53,076 bases of DNA from Candidatus Nitrosocosmicus agrestis (GTDB taxonomy: Archaea; Thermoproteota; Nitrososphaeria; Nitrososphaerales; Nitrososphaeraceae): positions 1-53,076 of the forward strand of contig NZ_VUYS01000024.1 in assembly GCF_008389435.1 (NCBI RefSeq), given 5' to 3'. The translations under genes and the position numbers were made by a program. The notes under the pieces were generated by a model. The model made no database searches and was not told where the DNA came from. It saw only the letters and a list, made by a program, of their open reading frames with translations. Of this stretch, positions 10,707 through 19,728 are shown in pieces. How positions within the stretch are numbered: the first letter of the stretch is position 1; each line of letters starts with the position of its first letter.

Positions 10707-10967
10707 TTAGGAAAATTTTCTTTTGATTTTTGCGGTCCATTTGGATTCGTATTTTTCAAGAGTATTTGCCCTTTCATCTTTGATATACTCTGGATAAAGG
10801 ATCTCAAACTCTTTTACCGATGCAGTCAACGTCTTTGAGATCTCATCAAAGGATTGAGTAAATAGATCGAAAGAATCTCCTTTCTCTTTTGAATTGTCTG
10901 GAAGATCCTGCACCAGTTTTAGAAAATCTTCTTTTTCTTTTTCTGTCATTTCGTTAAAATCTTTCAT
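10707..10967 (-). CDS. Small charged protein, unknown function
   Basis: 86 residues, rich in Lys, Glu and Asp (MTEKEKEDFLKLVQDLP near the N-terminus, a basic WTAKIKRKFS tail). Predicted helical, no membrane segment, no cysteine, no domain I recognise. ATG start on the minus strand; stands alone between two non-coding stretches. Composition is protein-like, so I call it a real but uncharacterised gene. Confidence 0.55.
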   Translation of the reverse strand: MKDFNEMTEKEKEDFLKLVQDLPDNSKEKGDSFDLFTQSFDEISKTLTASVKEFEILYPEYIKDERANTLEKYESKWTAKIKRKFS

Positions 10968-11406
10968 AACATAGATCTATGATTTTTGCCTAAAAGAGCG
11001 GGTGTTAACCTGCAATTACCCTTTGTCAAAACTATTTATCCCAATTTAATTAAAAACGAATAGTTTCGATCTCTTATTAGTTTATATGAGGATGCTGAAG
11101 GCGTCAAAATAATTATTGCCCTTTTTTAATAATATTTAATATTTTTTTCAGTGGATCAACCACTAAGGTAATGTTTGAGTATGGCTAACTTTTTGATAAG
11201 GAATTTCCCATGCTAATAAGAATGACCATAACTTTTCATAGATAATAAGAGGCGATACTCTGTTCCAATAAATTTTTATCATTCTGTTTTGTCTATTTCC
11301 TAATCGATTTCTTCTTTTGCAAAGTATCTATATTTACATAGCATTTATCCAAACCTAAAAGTATTAAAAAGATATTAATATTATTTCAATCAATCTGATT
11401 TTAAGT
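10968..11406. other. Intergenic region
   Basis: About 440 bases between two minus-strand genes. The stretch next to 10967 should hold the promoter of the 86-aa gene; T-rich runs near 11121-11150 could end transcription. No gene seen. Confidence 0.5.
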
Positions 11407-11907
11407 TTAATAGAACCTTATTGATTTTATCATGTGGTTTACGTAGTGACTAAAATCCATTCCAAAACCAACGGTATAAGCAATCTGAAATTGGTAAATA
11501 CTGTTATTGTGTTCAACATACAAAAAAACATCCGCCAAATTTTGAACTCCAGAAACTATGAATTTATACCCTACGTAATGATCAACAAGGATCGGTTCTG
11601 TTTCTGATATGATTCCAAATCCTCTGTGTTGTAAACTTTTTTGGATAGAATTCGTTCTTTCATTGAGATCAACATTGTGGATGTTAGGAGTCATATTTAC
11701 TAATAATTGTACGTAGGATGTGGAAATACTCGTTTGTTCTCTCGAATCGTTTATCCTGAAATCTTTGCTACTAAAAATCGGATAATCTATAGCAAATCTC
11801 TTTTCTGGGCTGTAAAATGTTTCATATTGTTGTGCTGAAATTAGGTTGAGGCACCCAGTCAAAAAGACTGTCAGAATTAAAGTTAAACCAGCATAAATTT
11901 TCAACAT
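11407..11907 (-). CDS. PsbP-like exported lipoprotein
   Basis: 166 residues. The N-terminus has a signal sequence with a lipobox (LTGC at residues 16-19), so the mature protein is probably lipid-anchored by the Cys. The rest matches a PsbP-like pattern: YETFYSPEKRFAIDYP at the start of the mature domain and a C-terminal amphipathic segment YVNHMIKSIRFY. Paralogues occur at 17226, 18731 and as a truncated copy at 47907; the family is repeated in each tandem element. Known PsbP-like domains are extracytoplasmic; the archaeal role is unknown. Confidence 0.7.
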   Translation of the reverse strand: MLKIYAGLTLILTVFLTGCLNLISAQQYETFYSPEKRFAIDYPIFSSKDFRINDSREQTSISTSYVQLLVNMTPNIHNVDLNERTNSIQKSLQHRGFGIISETEPILVDHYVGYKFIVSGVQNLADVFLYVEHNNSIYQFQIAYTVGFGMDFSHYVNHMIKSIRFY

Positions 11908-12160
11908 ATGATCTATGTATTAATTTCAGTAATATTTACCTTGTAAATTTCTTTTAGAATTTTAGTACCCACTTGGACATAAGAAGAATATCTGTTTTCA
12001 ATCAAGTTTTTTTTTGATGATATGAAAGTGACCTAGACCATAAGGTAAATTGATCAAAGAATCTCTTGTAATAGAATTCTAATCTTTATGTATTGAGAAT
12101 TTTGGTAGTAGTATTTTCAACAATTTATAAAAATATACGTGGTTTATAGTAACTGTAAAT
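11908..12160. other. Divergent promoter region
   Basis: About 250 bases between a minus-strand and a plus-strand gene. The end holds the TATA-like box of the gene at 12161. Confidence 0.4.
12124..12137 (+). promoter_or_regulatory. TATA-like box for a leaderless TTG-start gene
   Basis: TTTATAAAAATATA is centred about 30 bases before the TTG start at 12161. In archaea transcription starts some 25 bases after box A, so the transcript would begin almost at the start codon. This supports the TTG start and a leaderless mRNA. Confidence 0.5.
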
Positions 12161-12613
12161 TTGTCTAGTTTAGTCTTTATTTTTAAAAAACATATCCTTC
12201 ATTCTAGTTGTGGATTTAAGTCCGATCGAGTTTTTTTTACGTTTTTTTTAGTTACATTACTATTCACTTTTTTTTATTTAACTGAAATACCTTCTATTAA
12301 TCATGTGAAAGCACAACAACAAAGCAAGCCTATTTTTAGGGTAAGTGTGGAGGTTACAAACACTGGGATTACAGACCAATATGGTACCATATATGTAAAT
12401 ATTAATGACAGTCCTGCAGTGGATGGGTTAAGCGGACAGATTTTTCCTGCGAGAGGAACAATATCTTTTGAATTTGTATTTGATTCAAAGGAAATTCCAG
12501 TTGGAAAGGAATTTGTTGCCGAAGTCGTGTATGCCACTGATATACACAAAAGGGTATATGGCAAAAATACTTCTCCTAATTCTTCAGAAACTGTTGCTAT
12601 AGAAATACCATAG
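12161..12613 (+). CDS. Small exported single-beta-domain protein
   Basis: 150 residues. A long basic N-terminus is followed by a hydrophobic signal segment (TFFLVTLLFTFFYLTEI) and a likely cleavage after HVKAQ. The mature part is one domain beginning FRVSVEVTNTGITDQYGTIY and containing FPARGTISFEF, PVGKEF and a Y(A/G)...YGKN..PN..ETV ending. The same domain is the C-terminus of the proteins at 7434 and 15404 and the whole mature protein at 35693. It looks like an immunoglobulin-like beta sandwich. TTG start, supported by the upstream TATA box. Function unknown. Confidence 0.7.
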   Translation: MSSLVFIFKKHILHSSCGFKSDRVFFTFFLVTLLFTFFYLTEIPSINHVKAQQQSKPIFRVSVEVTNTGITDQYGTIYVNINDSPAVDGLSGQIFPARGTISFEFVFDSKEIPVGKEFVAEVVYATDIHKRVYGKNTSPNSSETVAIEIP

Positions 12614-13049
12614 ACTTTATTACTATATTGCTAACAACATGCTTTTATTCACATATAAAAAGAAGCATTTCCTTCCATCTTTGAATTTGATTTAATCTGA
12701 GATGTTAGGCATATTCAGTTAGATGTAAATGTTTTTAAGTCCAAACTTTATTTTTGTCCATTCATAATTGATACTGTAAGAATGGTTTGATGTGAAGAAG
12801 GGTTGTGATAAGATCTTAAGATCTTTCTTAACGAGGGTTTTGGTAGTCTCGAAATTTACCTTATTTTAATAAAATTTACAAAGGCGTTAAGCATTATTTC
12901 TTTATTATTTTGTCTAAGGGATATGATCAGATTCTGCTACATATCGTGGTTTTATCAAATGAAGGATTGTGATATGATATGGTTCGTATTACTATGTATT
13001 TATATTTTGATTTAGGTATTTTGTATACAAACGTGGAATAACTAGCTTA
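12614..13049. other. Intergenic region
   Basis: About 440 bases between convergent genes; no gene, repeat or RNA supported. Confidence 0.5.
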
Positions 13050-13415
13050 TCAATAATCAGAATATTCATCTATTGTCTTTTGTGTTAGATAAATTGAGTC
13101 AACGTCTGTGGGGTCTACAAAGATGTAACCATTCTTTAGCAAATCGTCTCTGACATATTGCCTTATTTCTAGATTTGACTCTTCTTTGTTTCTGTTGCCG
13201 CCCCTTAACCTACATGCCTCATTATAAATATCAATAAACTTTACCGGTACTTTCAATTCTTTACCGGTACTTTCTATCAATACTTTGACAAATGTCAAAG
13301 TCAAACTCTGTATTTTGTCAGATTTGTCTTGTAGTTCCAATAAAATTAGAGTATGCAATATTCTATATAACATTCTATTACTATGAGTCAAAAGAATTTG
13401 AGTAAAAACCATCAA
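13050..13415 (-). CDS. Hypothetical protein with possible winged-helix C-terminus
   Basis: 121 residues as the longest frame; the internal Met at residue 15 may be the real start. No signal peptide. The C-terminal half (EIRQYVRDDLLKNGYIFVDP...IYLTQKTIDEY) has the helix-then-wing look of a small DNA-binding domain, but I do not recognise a family. The coding DNA holds a direct repeat of TTTACCGGTACTTTC (about 13238-13275). It sits just outside the left end of element A. Confidence 0.45.
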   Translation of the reverse strand: MMVFTQILLTHSNRMLYRILHTLILLELQDKSDKIQSLTLTFVKVLIESTGKELKVPVKFIDIYNEACRLRGGNRNKEESNLEIRQYVRDDLLKNGYIFVDPTDVDSIYLTQKTIDEYSDY

Positions 13416-13824
13416 ACTCAGACATGACTAATCTTTTAACTATCTGACAAGTAGAATATGATTGATACCTCTATTACCATTGTACGAATCATATCGTTGT
13501 TGAAGATCAATATTGTACATGTCTAAATACAGAAGCAAGTTTCAAATTCTTGTAAAATGAAGTTAAAATATTTGATTAAAAAAAGAAAGAGATTGTAAAA
13601 AGAGCTTCTACACATTACCAAACTGTTTGAGAATTGTATTAAACTATTTCTTCTTCATACAGGATTGAAAAGGGAGGTCGGTTTAGGTATTAAAGCAGCA
13701 GATTAGGTTTCGTGTATTACTTGACATCCTTTCATTTAATAAGTCTCCTAATGAATTCAGAAATAATGTGGGTAATACTTCTGTCACCACTGAATTTAGG
13801 AGATAAGGTAGGCCCAACAAGCCT
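13416..13824. other. Intergenic region next to the left att site of element A
   Basis: About 400 bases with no gene. Inferred to be the eroded upstream part of an older integrase-N gene, because recognisable integrase-N coding sequence begins just after it. Confidence 0.4.
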
Positions 13825-15018
13825 ATGGTATTAAGGACAAATTCAAGTGACGTTAAACGACTAATGACAGTGACTACAGACAATAACTGCCATTTAAAAC
13901 CAATAAGTGGAGAACTTGATGAGGCCGATTCAAAGTATTGTATTAATAACCATTCGCAAATAATTAATCAGCACGAGAGCTCCGGTGGTGTAGAGGCTCT
14001 TTTTGCAAAAAAGAGTCACACAGTCCGGCTAAGCATTTCGCCCTCTCAAGGTTCTTTTTCGCTGGTAAATCATCAAAAAACGACGATCCCGGGTTCAAAT
14101 CCGTTTGAAATCAATCATTTTGATAGATTGGATCAAAAAGATTTAGAATATGATAAAAAGTCCATCGAGAATATTATCAAAAGTACTAACTTTTGGGACT
14201 CATTCAGAAGCTATTTACTGGAACTCAATACTGAAAAAACCATATATAGCCGGCTTTCGTACGCGAAACGATACTACGATTTACTAATTAGTAGAAACTT
14301 CCATGAGCTTCATACCATGTCTAAAGACAAGCGAATTCATATTATGAAAGCATTAACATCCTTGTCTAAATATTTGGGAATTTATGACAGATGGAAGGAT
14401 ATAGTAACCAAATTCAATCTAAAGTGGTCGTCTGGATTTAATGGGATTGAAGTATTTAAAAAGATAATTGAACCAGTAAATACTCTTGATTCAATGATTC
14501 CTTCTTTGCGGTCGACATTGAAGAACTGTGACATTCCTATTGGTCATAGAAATATTTTGCTGTATTGCACTATGACCGGTCTTCGGGCTTCTGAAGCGAT
14601 TGAAAGTATAAAGTTAATCAAGAATGAAAATTCTAGATTAAAATATATCTCAAATGACAAAGAAATGATTAAACATTATGAATTTCCAGAAATATTTATC
14701 AGAAGGACAAAGAAGGCATATTGTAGTGTTATAATCGCTGATTTGATCGAACTTGTCTTTTCTTGTTCTGTTATGAATGTTGCTGCATTCAGATCATATT
14801 TTACAAAAAGAAAAATTCCATTAAACATGAATTATGGTAGAAAGATATTTGCCACTTATCTACGCAACAAGGGAATTGAGCCAGAGATAATAGATTTGCT
14901 ACAAGGAAGGATTGGTAGTTCAGTATTTGTAAATCATTATTACCGTCCCGATATTAAAGAGATAATTACAAAGAAGATAAGACCTGTGTTGAATGAGTTG
15001 AGAAAAGAATTACTATAA
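13825..15018 (+). CDS. int: SSV-like tyrosine integrase, C-terminal part of element A joined to an older N-terminal remnant
   Basis: 397 codons. Residues 1-76 are a remnant of another copy's N part (HLKP...SKYCINN.SQIINQHES) running through the 5' half of tRNA-Glu. From 14052 onwards it is the element's own C part (321 aa) with the catalytic domain: TGLRASEAIE (first Arg), FIRRTKKAY (basic residue), YGRKIFATYL (second Arg) and VFVNHYYRPD (Tyr nucleophile). On excision the crossover at CCCTCTCAAGG would place this C part in frame behind the N part at 24238-24920, giving about 549 aa. Integrases split by their own att site are known from SSV-type elements. Whether the hybrid seen here is expressed is unknown. 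Confidence 0.85.
   Translation: MVLRTNSSDVKRLMTVTTDNNCHLKPISGELDEADSKYCINNHSQIINQHESSGGVEALFAKKSHTVRLSISPSQGSFSLVNHQKTTIPGSNPFEINHFDRLDQKDLEYDKKSIENIIKSTNFWDSFRSYLLELNTEKTIYSRLSYAKRYYDLLISRNFHELHTMSKDKRIHIMKALTSLSKYLGIYDRWKDIVTKFNLKWSSGFNGIEVFKKIIEPVNTLDSMIPSLRSTLKNCDIPIGHRNILLYCTMTGLRASEAIESIKLIKNENSRLKYISNDKEMIKHYEFPEIFIRRTKKAYCSVIIADLIELVFSCSVMNVAAFRSYFTKRKIPLNMNYGRKIFATYLRNKGIEPEIIDLLQGRIGSSVFVNHYYRPDIKEIITKKIRPVLNELRKELL
13929..14051 (+). repeat. attL of element A (tRNA-Glu 5' half)
   Basis: 123 bases matching 24798-24920 with one mismatch. It contains about 50 bases upstream of the tRNA, then tRNA-Glu from its first base (13979) through the 30-nt intron to the anticodon arm, ending at the core CCCTCTCAAGG (14041-14051). 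After the core come 29 element bases and then CGACGATCCCGGGTTCAAAT (14081-14100) plus CC, the matching T-arm side of the tRNA, after which similarity stops before the acceptor 3' strand. This copy cannot make a tRNA. Confidence 0.9.
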
Positions 15019-15403
15019 TCAAAGCTGCTTGTATGACATCTAAATATGATGGTATTAAAAAGAAATTGATTAGACTTCAAAGGTTGATTACCTGAATTTA
15101 GTTCTCAATTCATAATCATTTAAACAAATGATTCCTCTAAATTATGTAGTAAAAATCTTTATCTAAGAATACGATAAACTTGCTTTAACCAATTTGATCT
15201 TCGATTACGTTAACTGAAAGAAAAATTACCCCTTGGCATATGACATCAAACCTAAAGTTTGAATTCACGGCACCGCTTGGAACGAGTCATGAAGATTTCT
15301 TAATTTATTCCTATGATGTTTTAACCAAGCATAAATGCTTTTGAAAATTCTACTATAAGAATATACGATAATATTTTAAACATTAAATCTGTAGTATCAT
15401 ATA
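15019..15403. other. Intergenic region
   Basis: About 385 bases after integrase C. Nothing beyond the TATA-like box at 15371-15380 of the next gene. Confidence 0.5.
15371..15380 (+). promoter_or_regulatory. TATA-like box for a leaderless TTG-start gene
   Basis: ATATTTTAAA lies about 29 bases before the TTG at 15404, the spacing expected when the transcript starts at or next to the start codon. Confidence 0.5.
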
Positions 15404-16522
15404 TTGATAAAAAGAACTGATAGTTATCATTATATTAATTTCGATAGTATAATTGGAAAAAATATTAGATCTGTTGTCAGATTTCTTACAATTTTTATTC
15501 TAATATCTACACTTGTATTGGGGTCGGCCGCCTCAAGTTGGAATGTATATGGACAATCCAATGAGACAAATTCACAAAGGGAAGATTCAGCCAATATTAT
15601 TCCAAATACTGCAGAAGAACAAAACAATGAAGATACAGATAAACAATCATCTTTAGAAAACGGTTCTTCAGGAAATGATTCTGAGAATACAAGTAGTAGT
15701 CAAACCATTTTACAAAAGTCAAATAGCCAGATAGGGGCTGCTAAATCGCAGCCAGATAGGGACTGTTTGTTTGATCCATCATTGCCAAAATGTGCACCCG
15801 ATGAGAATGGCAAATGTCCTGACGGCTTTCACATGAATGGTTATGAACAATGTTTTCCTGCTCATGATAAATGTCCTTCTGGATACCACAGCCATGAGGA
15901 TGATGAGAGCGGAAGGTGTATTCCTGATAGTGTTCCATGTGATCCAGGCTATATTATGAGTCCTGACTTTCCTACTTGTGAATACAAAGACAGTGTCTGT
16001 AAGAAGCATCCTACATTGAATGAATGCAAAGTTGACGATAATACTGCAAACAATTTACCATATAAATCTGGATATAGTCATGGTTGTTCTGATGCAAAAA
16101 TATCTGATTCTTCAAAAAGGTACATAAATCAACCAGGAAAGGGACCTAGTTATCATACGCCAGATTTTATGAGTGGATACAACGATGGATTTGAAACTTG
16201 TTCTAATGGAAACAATCAACCAAATTCAAAAGGAACTTTCAAGGTCATTGTTCAAGTTACAAACCCACTGTCAGAGGACACATATGGGGGAATCACCTTA
16301 AATGTGAGTAGCTATCCTGAAAATGTTTTTAAGTCCGCATATGGTCTGTATTTCCCAGCCGGACAAACCACTTCACAGACATTTACATTCAAATCAAGCG
16401 ATGTACCCGTTGGGACTGAATTTGAAGTAAACCTTGACTATGGCGTTGACTACAATCAACACATTTTTGGGATGAATACACCAGCAAAGAAACCTGAGGT
16501 AGTGCAGTTTTTTATCTCATAA
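15404..16522 (+). CDS. Exported Cys-rich protein with C-terminal beta domain (paralogue of 7434)
   Basis: 372 residues, same architecture as 7434: MIKRT start from TTG, signal peptide ending AASSWNVYGQS, Ser/Asn/Gln-rich linker, cysteine-rich region (about 120-210) with DCLFDPSLPKCAPDENGKC and CIPDSVPCDPGYIMSP, GCSDAKI and YNDGFETC blocks, and a C-terminal beta domain from GTFKVIVQVT. The cysteine-rich and C-terminal regions are highly conserved between the copies while the linker diverges. Its position one gene after integrase C mirrors 7434 relative to the old att at 5.4 kb, suggesting that both are cargo of sister elements. Confidence 0.8.
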   Translation: MIKRTDSYHYINFDSIIGKNIRSVVRFLTIFILISTLVLGSAASSWNVYGQSNETNSQREDSANIIPNTAEEQNNEDTDKQSSLENGSSGNDSENTSSSQTILQKSNSQIGAAKSQPDRDCLFDPSLPKCAPDENGKCPDGFHMNGYEQCFPAHDKCPSGYHSHEDDESGRCIPDSVPCDPGYIMSPDFPTCEYKDSVCKKHPTLNECKVDDNTANNLPYKSGYSHGCSDAKISDSSKRYINQPGKGPSYHTPDFMSGYNDGFETCSNGNNQPNSKGTFKVIVQVTNPLSEDTYGGITLNVSSYPENVFKSAYGLYFPAGQTTSQTFTFKSSDVPVGTEFEVNLDYGVDYNQHIFGMNTPAKKPEVVQFFIS

Positions 16523-17225
16523 TGATGTGTACATCTTTCTTCTCTACTAAATCAGCTACATCCTAAGCTATGACTGTAACCCGTTTATATCTTAAATTTC
16601 GGATTTGGTCATGCCTGAGGTAAGTAGGTATTGATACATAAAACCGTCTTTACTTGAAGGAAAGTAATAGTTTGCGGAAGTTAAGCCACTCATATCCAGA
16701 TTCGTTTTAAGAGGTAGGAGAAAAGCCATATAGGCTAGGGGGTGTTTTTTCTTTCAGTTGTTTTATCGAAAACAGGATTATGTTGAAAGAACGTTTAACC
16801 TTTTTGCATTCGTCTCAATTTAACTAATCTCTGTTTAGTGGTAAAAATTCTTTTTTATGGCCTCAAACGATGAATTACTTTCAGTTCTATCTATGTTAGT
16901 ATTTCAATTTAGTTTGAGACTTGCTAATATTAATTGGATCTCATTTCCCTAAAACTTTTAATAGAATTTCATAAGGATTTTGCGCCATTTACAAAATTGG
17001 CGCCCAAAAACCAAAGAAGGGAACTATTTCGTTTTATGATAAATATTCGTCAATCCATAACTCCACAATATCTATTCCTTCTACACTTTTATCCTGCCAT
17101 TCATAAATGGTTTCTCTCTTTGGATTAAGATGTGATCTTTGATAGCACGAGCTTGGGGCCCGACTATCGTGGCTACTTTTGTGAACCGTTTCCTTGTTTT
17201 GTTTCTTCTAACCATTCTATAAAAA
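16523..17225. other. Intergenic region with a short repeat fragment
   Basis: About 700 bases. No gene supported; a 64-codon frame at 16934 has no domain. The sequence GGCGCCC then AGAAGGGAACTAT (about 17001-17030) recurs at 17829-17860, suggesting a small duplicated or decayed PsbP-like gene end. Confidence 0.45.
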
Positions 17226-17732
17226 TTAATTAAAAAACTTGATTGAATTTATCATTTTGATAAATTTATCTACGGTGTAGTCAGTAATTGAGTTAGATGT
17301 TTCAAACCTCATAATTATATCATTATGAAGTAAAATTATATCAGTCATTATGCTGTCATTCTTGTCATATGTTTTAAATCCATATCCAGTAAGGTTTGCG
17401 TATTTTACTGGTTTAATATCTTCAAAGACTGTCCAATTTATGGTAGTAGAATCAGTATCATTTGCAAGAGCGCTCTCTACAAAATGTTTGATATCTTTTA
17501 CTCCGTAAGAAGGATATATGTATAAACCAAAAGTAATGTCTGAATCCAACATGTCTGAAGATTTGTTATAATTGATGTAACCACTCAAACTATCAGTCTT
17601 AAATGGATATTCGATCGTAAATTTATATTCAGGATTAATATAGGTTTTCCATTCTTCTGATTGAGCAAAAACAGAGTGTTGGGCGCCCAACCCTATAACA
17701 GCAAGTAAAATTATGACAGAAGGTATTAGCAT
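17226..17732 (-). CDS. PsbP-like exported protein (duplicate of 18731)
   Basis: 168 residues. Signal peptide (SVIILLAVIGLGAQHSVFAQ) then EEWKTYINPEYKFTIEYP, the PsbP-like opening, and a C-terminal DKFIKMINSIKFFN. The first 40 codons and about 45 bases upstream of the start are nearly identical to those of 18731, while the bodies differ a lot. That pattern suggests duplication followed by fast divergence or recombination of the mature part, with conserved promoter and signal peptide. No Cys in the signal, so probably secreted rather than lipid-anchored. Confidence 0.7.
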   Translation of the reverse strand: MLIPSVIILLAVIGLGAQHSVFAQSEEWKTYINPEYKFTIEYPFKTDSLSGYINYNKSSDMLDSDITFGLYIYPSYGVKDIKHFVESALANDTDSTTINWTVFEDIKPVKYANLTGYGFKTYDKNDSIMTDIILLHNDIIMRFETSNSITDYTVDKFIKMINSIKFFN

Positions 17733-17808
17733 ACAAATCTTCTATTACTTTTGCTAATATTTAGATTTGATATTTTTTTAGAATCTTTAATTATAATTTC
17801 ATCTGGAG

Positions 17809-17842
17809 TTTCGGCCAATACAGAGTGGGGCGCCCGTCTTTA
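17809..17842 (-). pseudogene. Fragment of a third PsbP-like signal-peptide copy
   Basis: The plus strand reads GGCCAATACAGAGTGGGGCGCCC, close to the conserved signal-peptide DNA CAAAAACAGAGTGTTGGGCG of the two PsbP-like genes on either side. Only this short part remains and no open frame follows. It marks an additional lost copy. Confidence 0.4.
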
Positions 17843-18096
17843 AAAGAAGGGAACTATCTAATATGGTATGAATAGAAGGGGCCCACCCCAACATTCCTAT
17901 AATCTTTTTATATTATGATCACTATAATATAGGTAATGAGTAATTGATGATCTCGTCGTCAATGTTCATTAGTGGGGAACTGGAACTCGAATCTCTAGCA
18001 TTTCTAGTTGCGGGATAATACTCACGAAATGGGGTTACTCGGAGATGTAATAACTAGAGCTTATGTGGGGTCCTTATGCCTGCAAAACATATTGTG

Positions 18097-18678
18097 TTAT
18101 AGTTTTAAATCTTTAATGATTTGATCACGAAAAGATAGTCTAAAATCTTCTCCTTTTTCTATTATGTGATCACCTTTGAGCGGCCAACCTCTATGATTGG
18201 CATATGCAATACAATCAGCAATTTTATGAGCATATGATGATTCGACACATTTTAATCCACCCTGCATTAAAAACCCTCGGATATCTCCATTATCAACTTG
18301 AAATTGGACCTCATTTATCTTAATCCGGTGTTTATCTAAAAACCTACTACAAATAGAGTTCAAATGTTTTCGCATTCTATATGAAATTTTTGATCGAAAT
18401 TTAACTTGCGGCATTTTACCAAAATTGATTGAATTATCTATTTCTTTACGTAATGAAGATATTCCAAATTTTATACAGCAGATCAAAACTCCTTGACTAA
18501 AATCAAAACTATTTATAATTTGTTGTTGTCTGTCTGTGGAGTAAAATACACTTGTCAGATGAGTAAAATTCTTAGGAAGACATGGAATATTTTTAATCAA
18601 TGATTCATGATTACAAATCATAAAAGCAATATATTCACCATCCTCTGTTTCATCTACTGCTCCGACAAATTCTTTCAA
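18097..18678 (-). CDS. Uncharacterised 193-aa protein (possible RNase H-like fold)
   Basis: 193 residues with no signal peptide. The N-terminus (MKEFVGAVDETEDGEYIAFMI) alternates strand-like residues with acidic ones, and the C-terminal segment (AHKIADCIAYANHRGW) resembles the last conserved block of DUF3800-type proteins, thought to have an RNase H-like fold. That likeness is weak and I do not assign an activity. It lies between the two PsbP-like duplicates inside element A, all on the minus strand. Confidence 0.5.
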   Translation of the reverse strand: MKEFVGAVDETEDGEYIAFMICNHESLIKNIPCLPKNFTHLTSVFYSTDRQQQIINSFDFSQGVLICCIKFGISSLRKEIDNSINFGKMPQVKFRSKISYRMRKHLNSICSRFLDKHRIKINEVQFQVDNGDIRGFLMQGGLKCVESSYAHKIADCIAYANHRGWPLKGDHIIEKGEDFRLSFRDQIIKDLKL

Positions 18679-18730
18679 TTATCATAACATAAATATCTGT
18701 ATTGGTTTATATTCCATTTCAATTTGAAGA

Positions 18731-19255
18731 CTAATCAAAAAATTTGGTAGAGTTAACTGATCTATAAAACTTGTCCAGATTGAAATCTGTTGTTGGGTTG
18801 GACGTAGTAAAAAAGAAAATCTTATCATCATGATCTAGGAAGATATTGGTTCGTAATGAATCCTTTCCATTATAAGTAACATACTCATAACCTGAACTGT
18901 TTGCAAAAATTACTGGGTGTAGAGGATCAAATATAGTTACATTTCTTAATTCATTAGACAAATCCTTTTGTAACCAATATTCAACATATGGTTTAATATC
19001 ATTAGAATCGTTTTTCTGAGATATAAGTAATGAAAAATCTATTTCTGATTCAAGATTGTTTGATATTTTTGGTTTATCACCAATTATCAATATATTTGCA
19101 ACATTTGTTTCCATATGAGGGTAATCTATTGAGAATTTATATTCAGGATTAATATAGGTTTTCCATTCTTCTGATTGAGCAAAAACAGAGTGTTGGGCGC
19201 CCAAGCCTATAAATACACAAAAAATAGCAAAAACAATAGCAGAAGGTATTAGCAT
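18731..19255 (-). CDS. PsbP-like exported protein (duplicate of 17226)
   Basis: 174 residues. Signal peptide (FAIFCVFIGLGAQHSVFAQ), then EEWKTYINPEYKFSIDYP and a divergent body ending DKFYRSVNSTKFFD. Shares promoter-proximal DNA (from 19238 to about 19287 on the plus strand) and signal peptide with the gene at 17226. One of at least five PsbP-like domains in the window, concentrated in the integrated elements, which points to an exported cargo family of the elements rather than a household gene. Confidence 0.7.
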   Translation of the reverse strand: MLIPSAIVFAIFCVFIGLGAQHSVFAQSEEWKTYINPEYKFSIDYPHMETNVANILIIGDKPKISNNLESEIDFSLLISQKNDSNDIKPYVEYWLQKDLSNELRNVTIFDPLHPVIFANSSGYEYVTYNGKDSLRTNIFLDHDDKIFFFTTSNPTTDFNLDKFYRSVNSTKFFD

Positions 19256-19405
19256 ACAAATCTTCTATTACTTTTGCTAATATTTAGCTTTTTTATATTG
19301 TAAAGAAAATTTTCAGGTTTAAAGGTGGGTTAATCTATAATACTACATTTGTCAATGTTTTGGCGACGGCATAATTTTTCCAGTTACAAAATCATTAAAT
19401 CTTTC

Positions 19406-19728
19406 TTTTGACAGAGGATTATCACCTGTCAAACATGTGTCAAATTGATTTTTAACAATTTAGACCTCTTTCGTGCTAACATTGTTACCATAATGTTAGA
19501 CATTTGACGGCTTGACAGGTTTGGCGAGACTTTTTCAAATGAAAAGAGATATTACCATTTTCTCGAAAATACGTTTTCGTAAATCATTGGAAACTTTATG
19601 AAAAATACCTGTCAAACCCGTCCACCTGTCAAATGATATCATTTAAAGTATCAAATTAAGCACTAGTTTGATTGAAAATATTATAAAATGGTTTGACAGG
19701 ATCTTGACGGCAATTTCTTGCCCGTCAA
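19406..19728. repeat. Array of TTGACAGG/CCTGTCAA repeats
   Basis: About eight copies or near copies of TTTGACAG(G) in both orientations lie in roughly 320 bases: 19406, 19424, 19436, 19503, 19512, 19608, 19625, 19692, with TTGACGGC and CCCGTCAA variants at 19703 and 19721. The array sits just after the primase-helicase stop and before the PsbP-like gene. Such clusters act in other plasmids as initiator or partition-protein sites; that role here is inferred. Confidence 0.6.

Noticed and set aside
13979-14102. A second functional tRNA-Glu with two introns
   Set aside because: The acceptor 3' strand is missing after the T-arm part, so no cloverleaf can close.
16934-17128. 64-codon open frame
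   Set aside because: No recognisable family and overlaps a repeat fragment.
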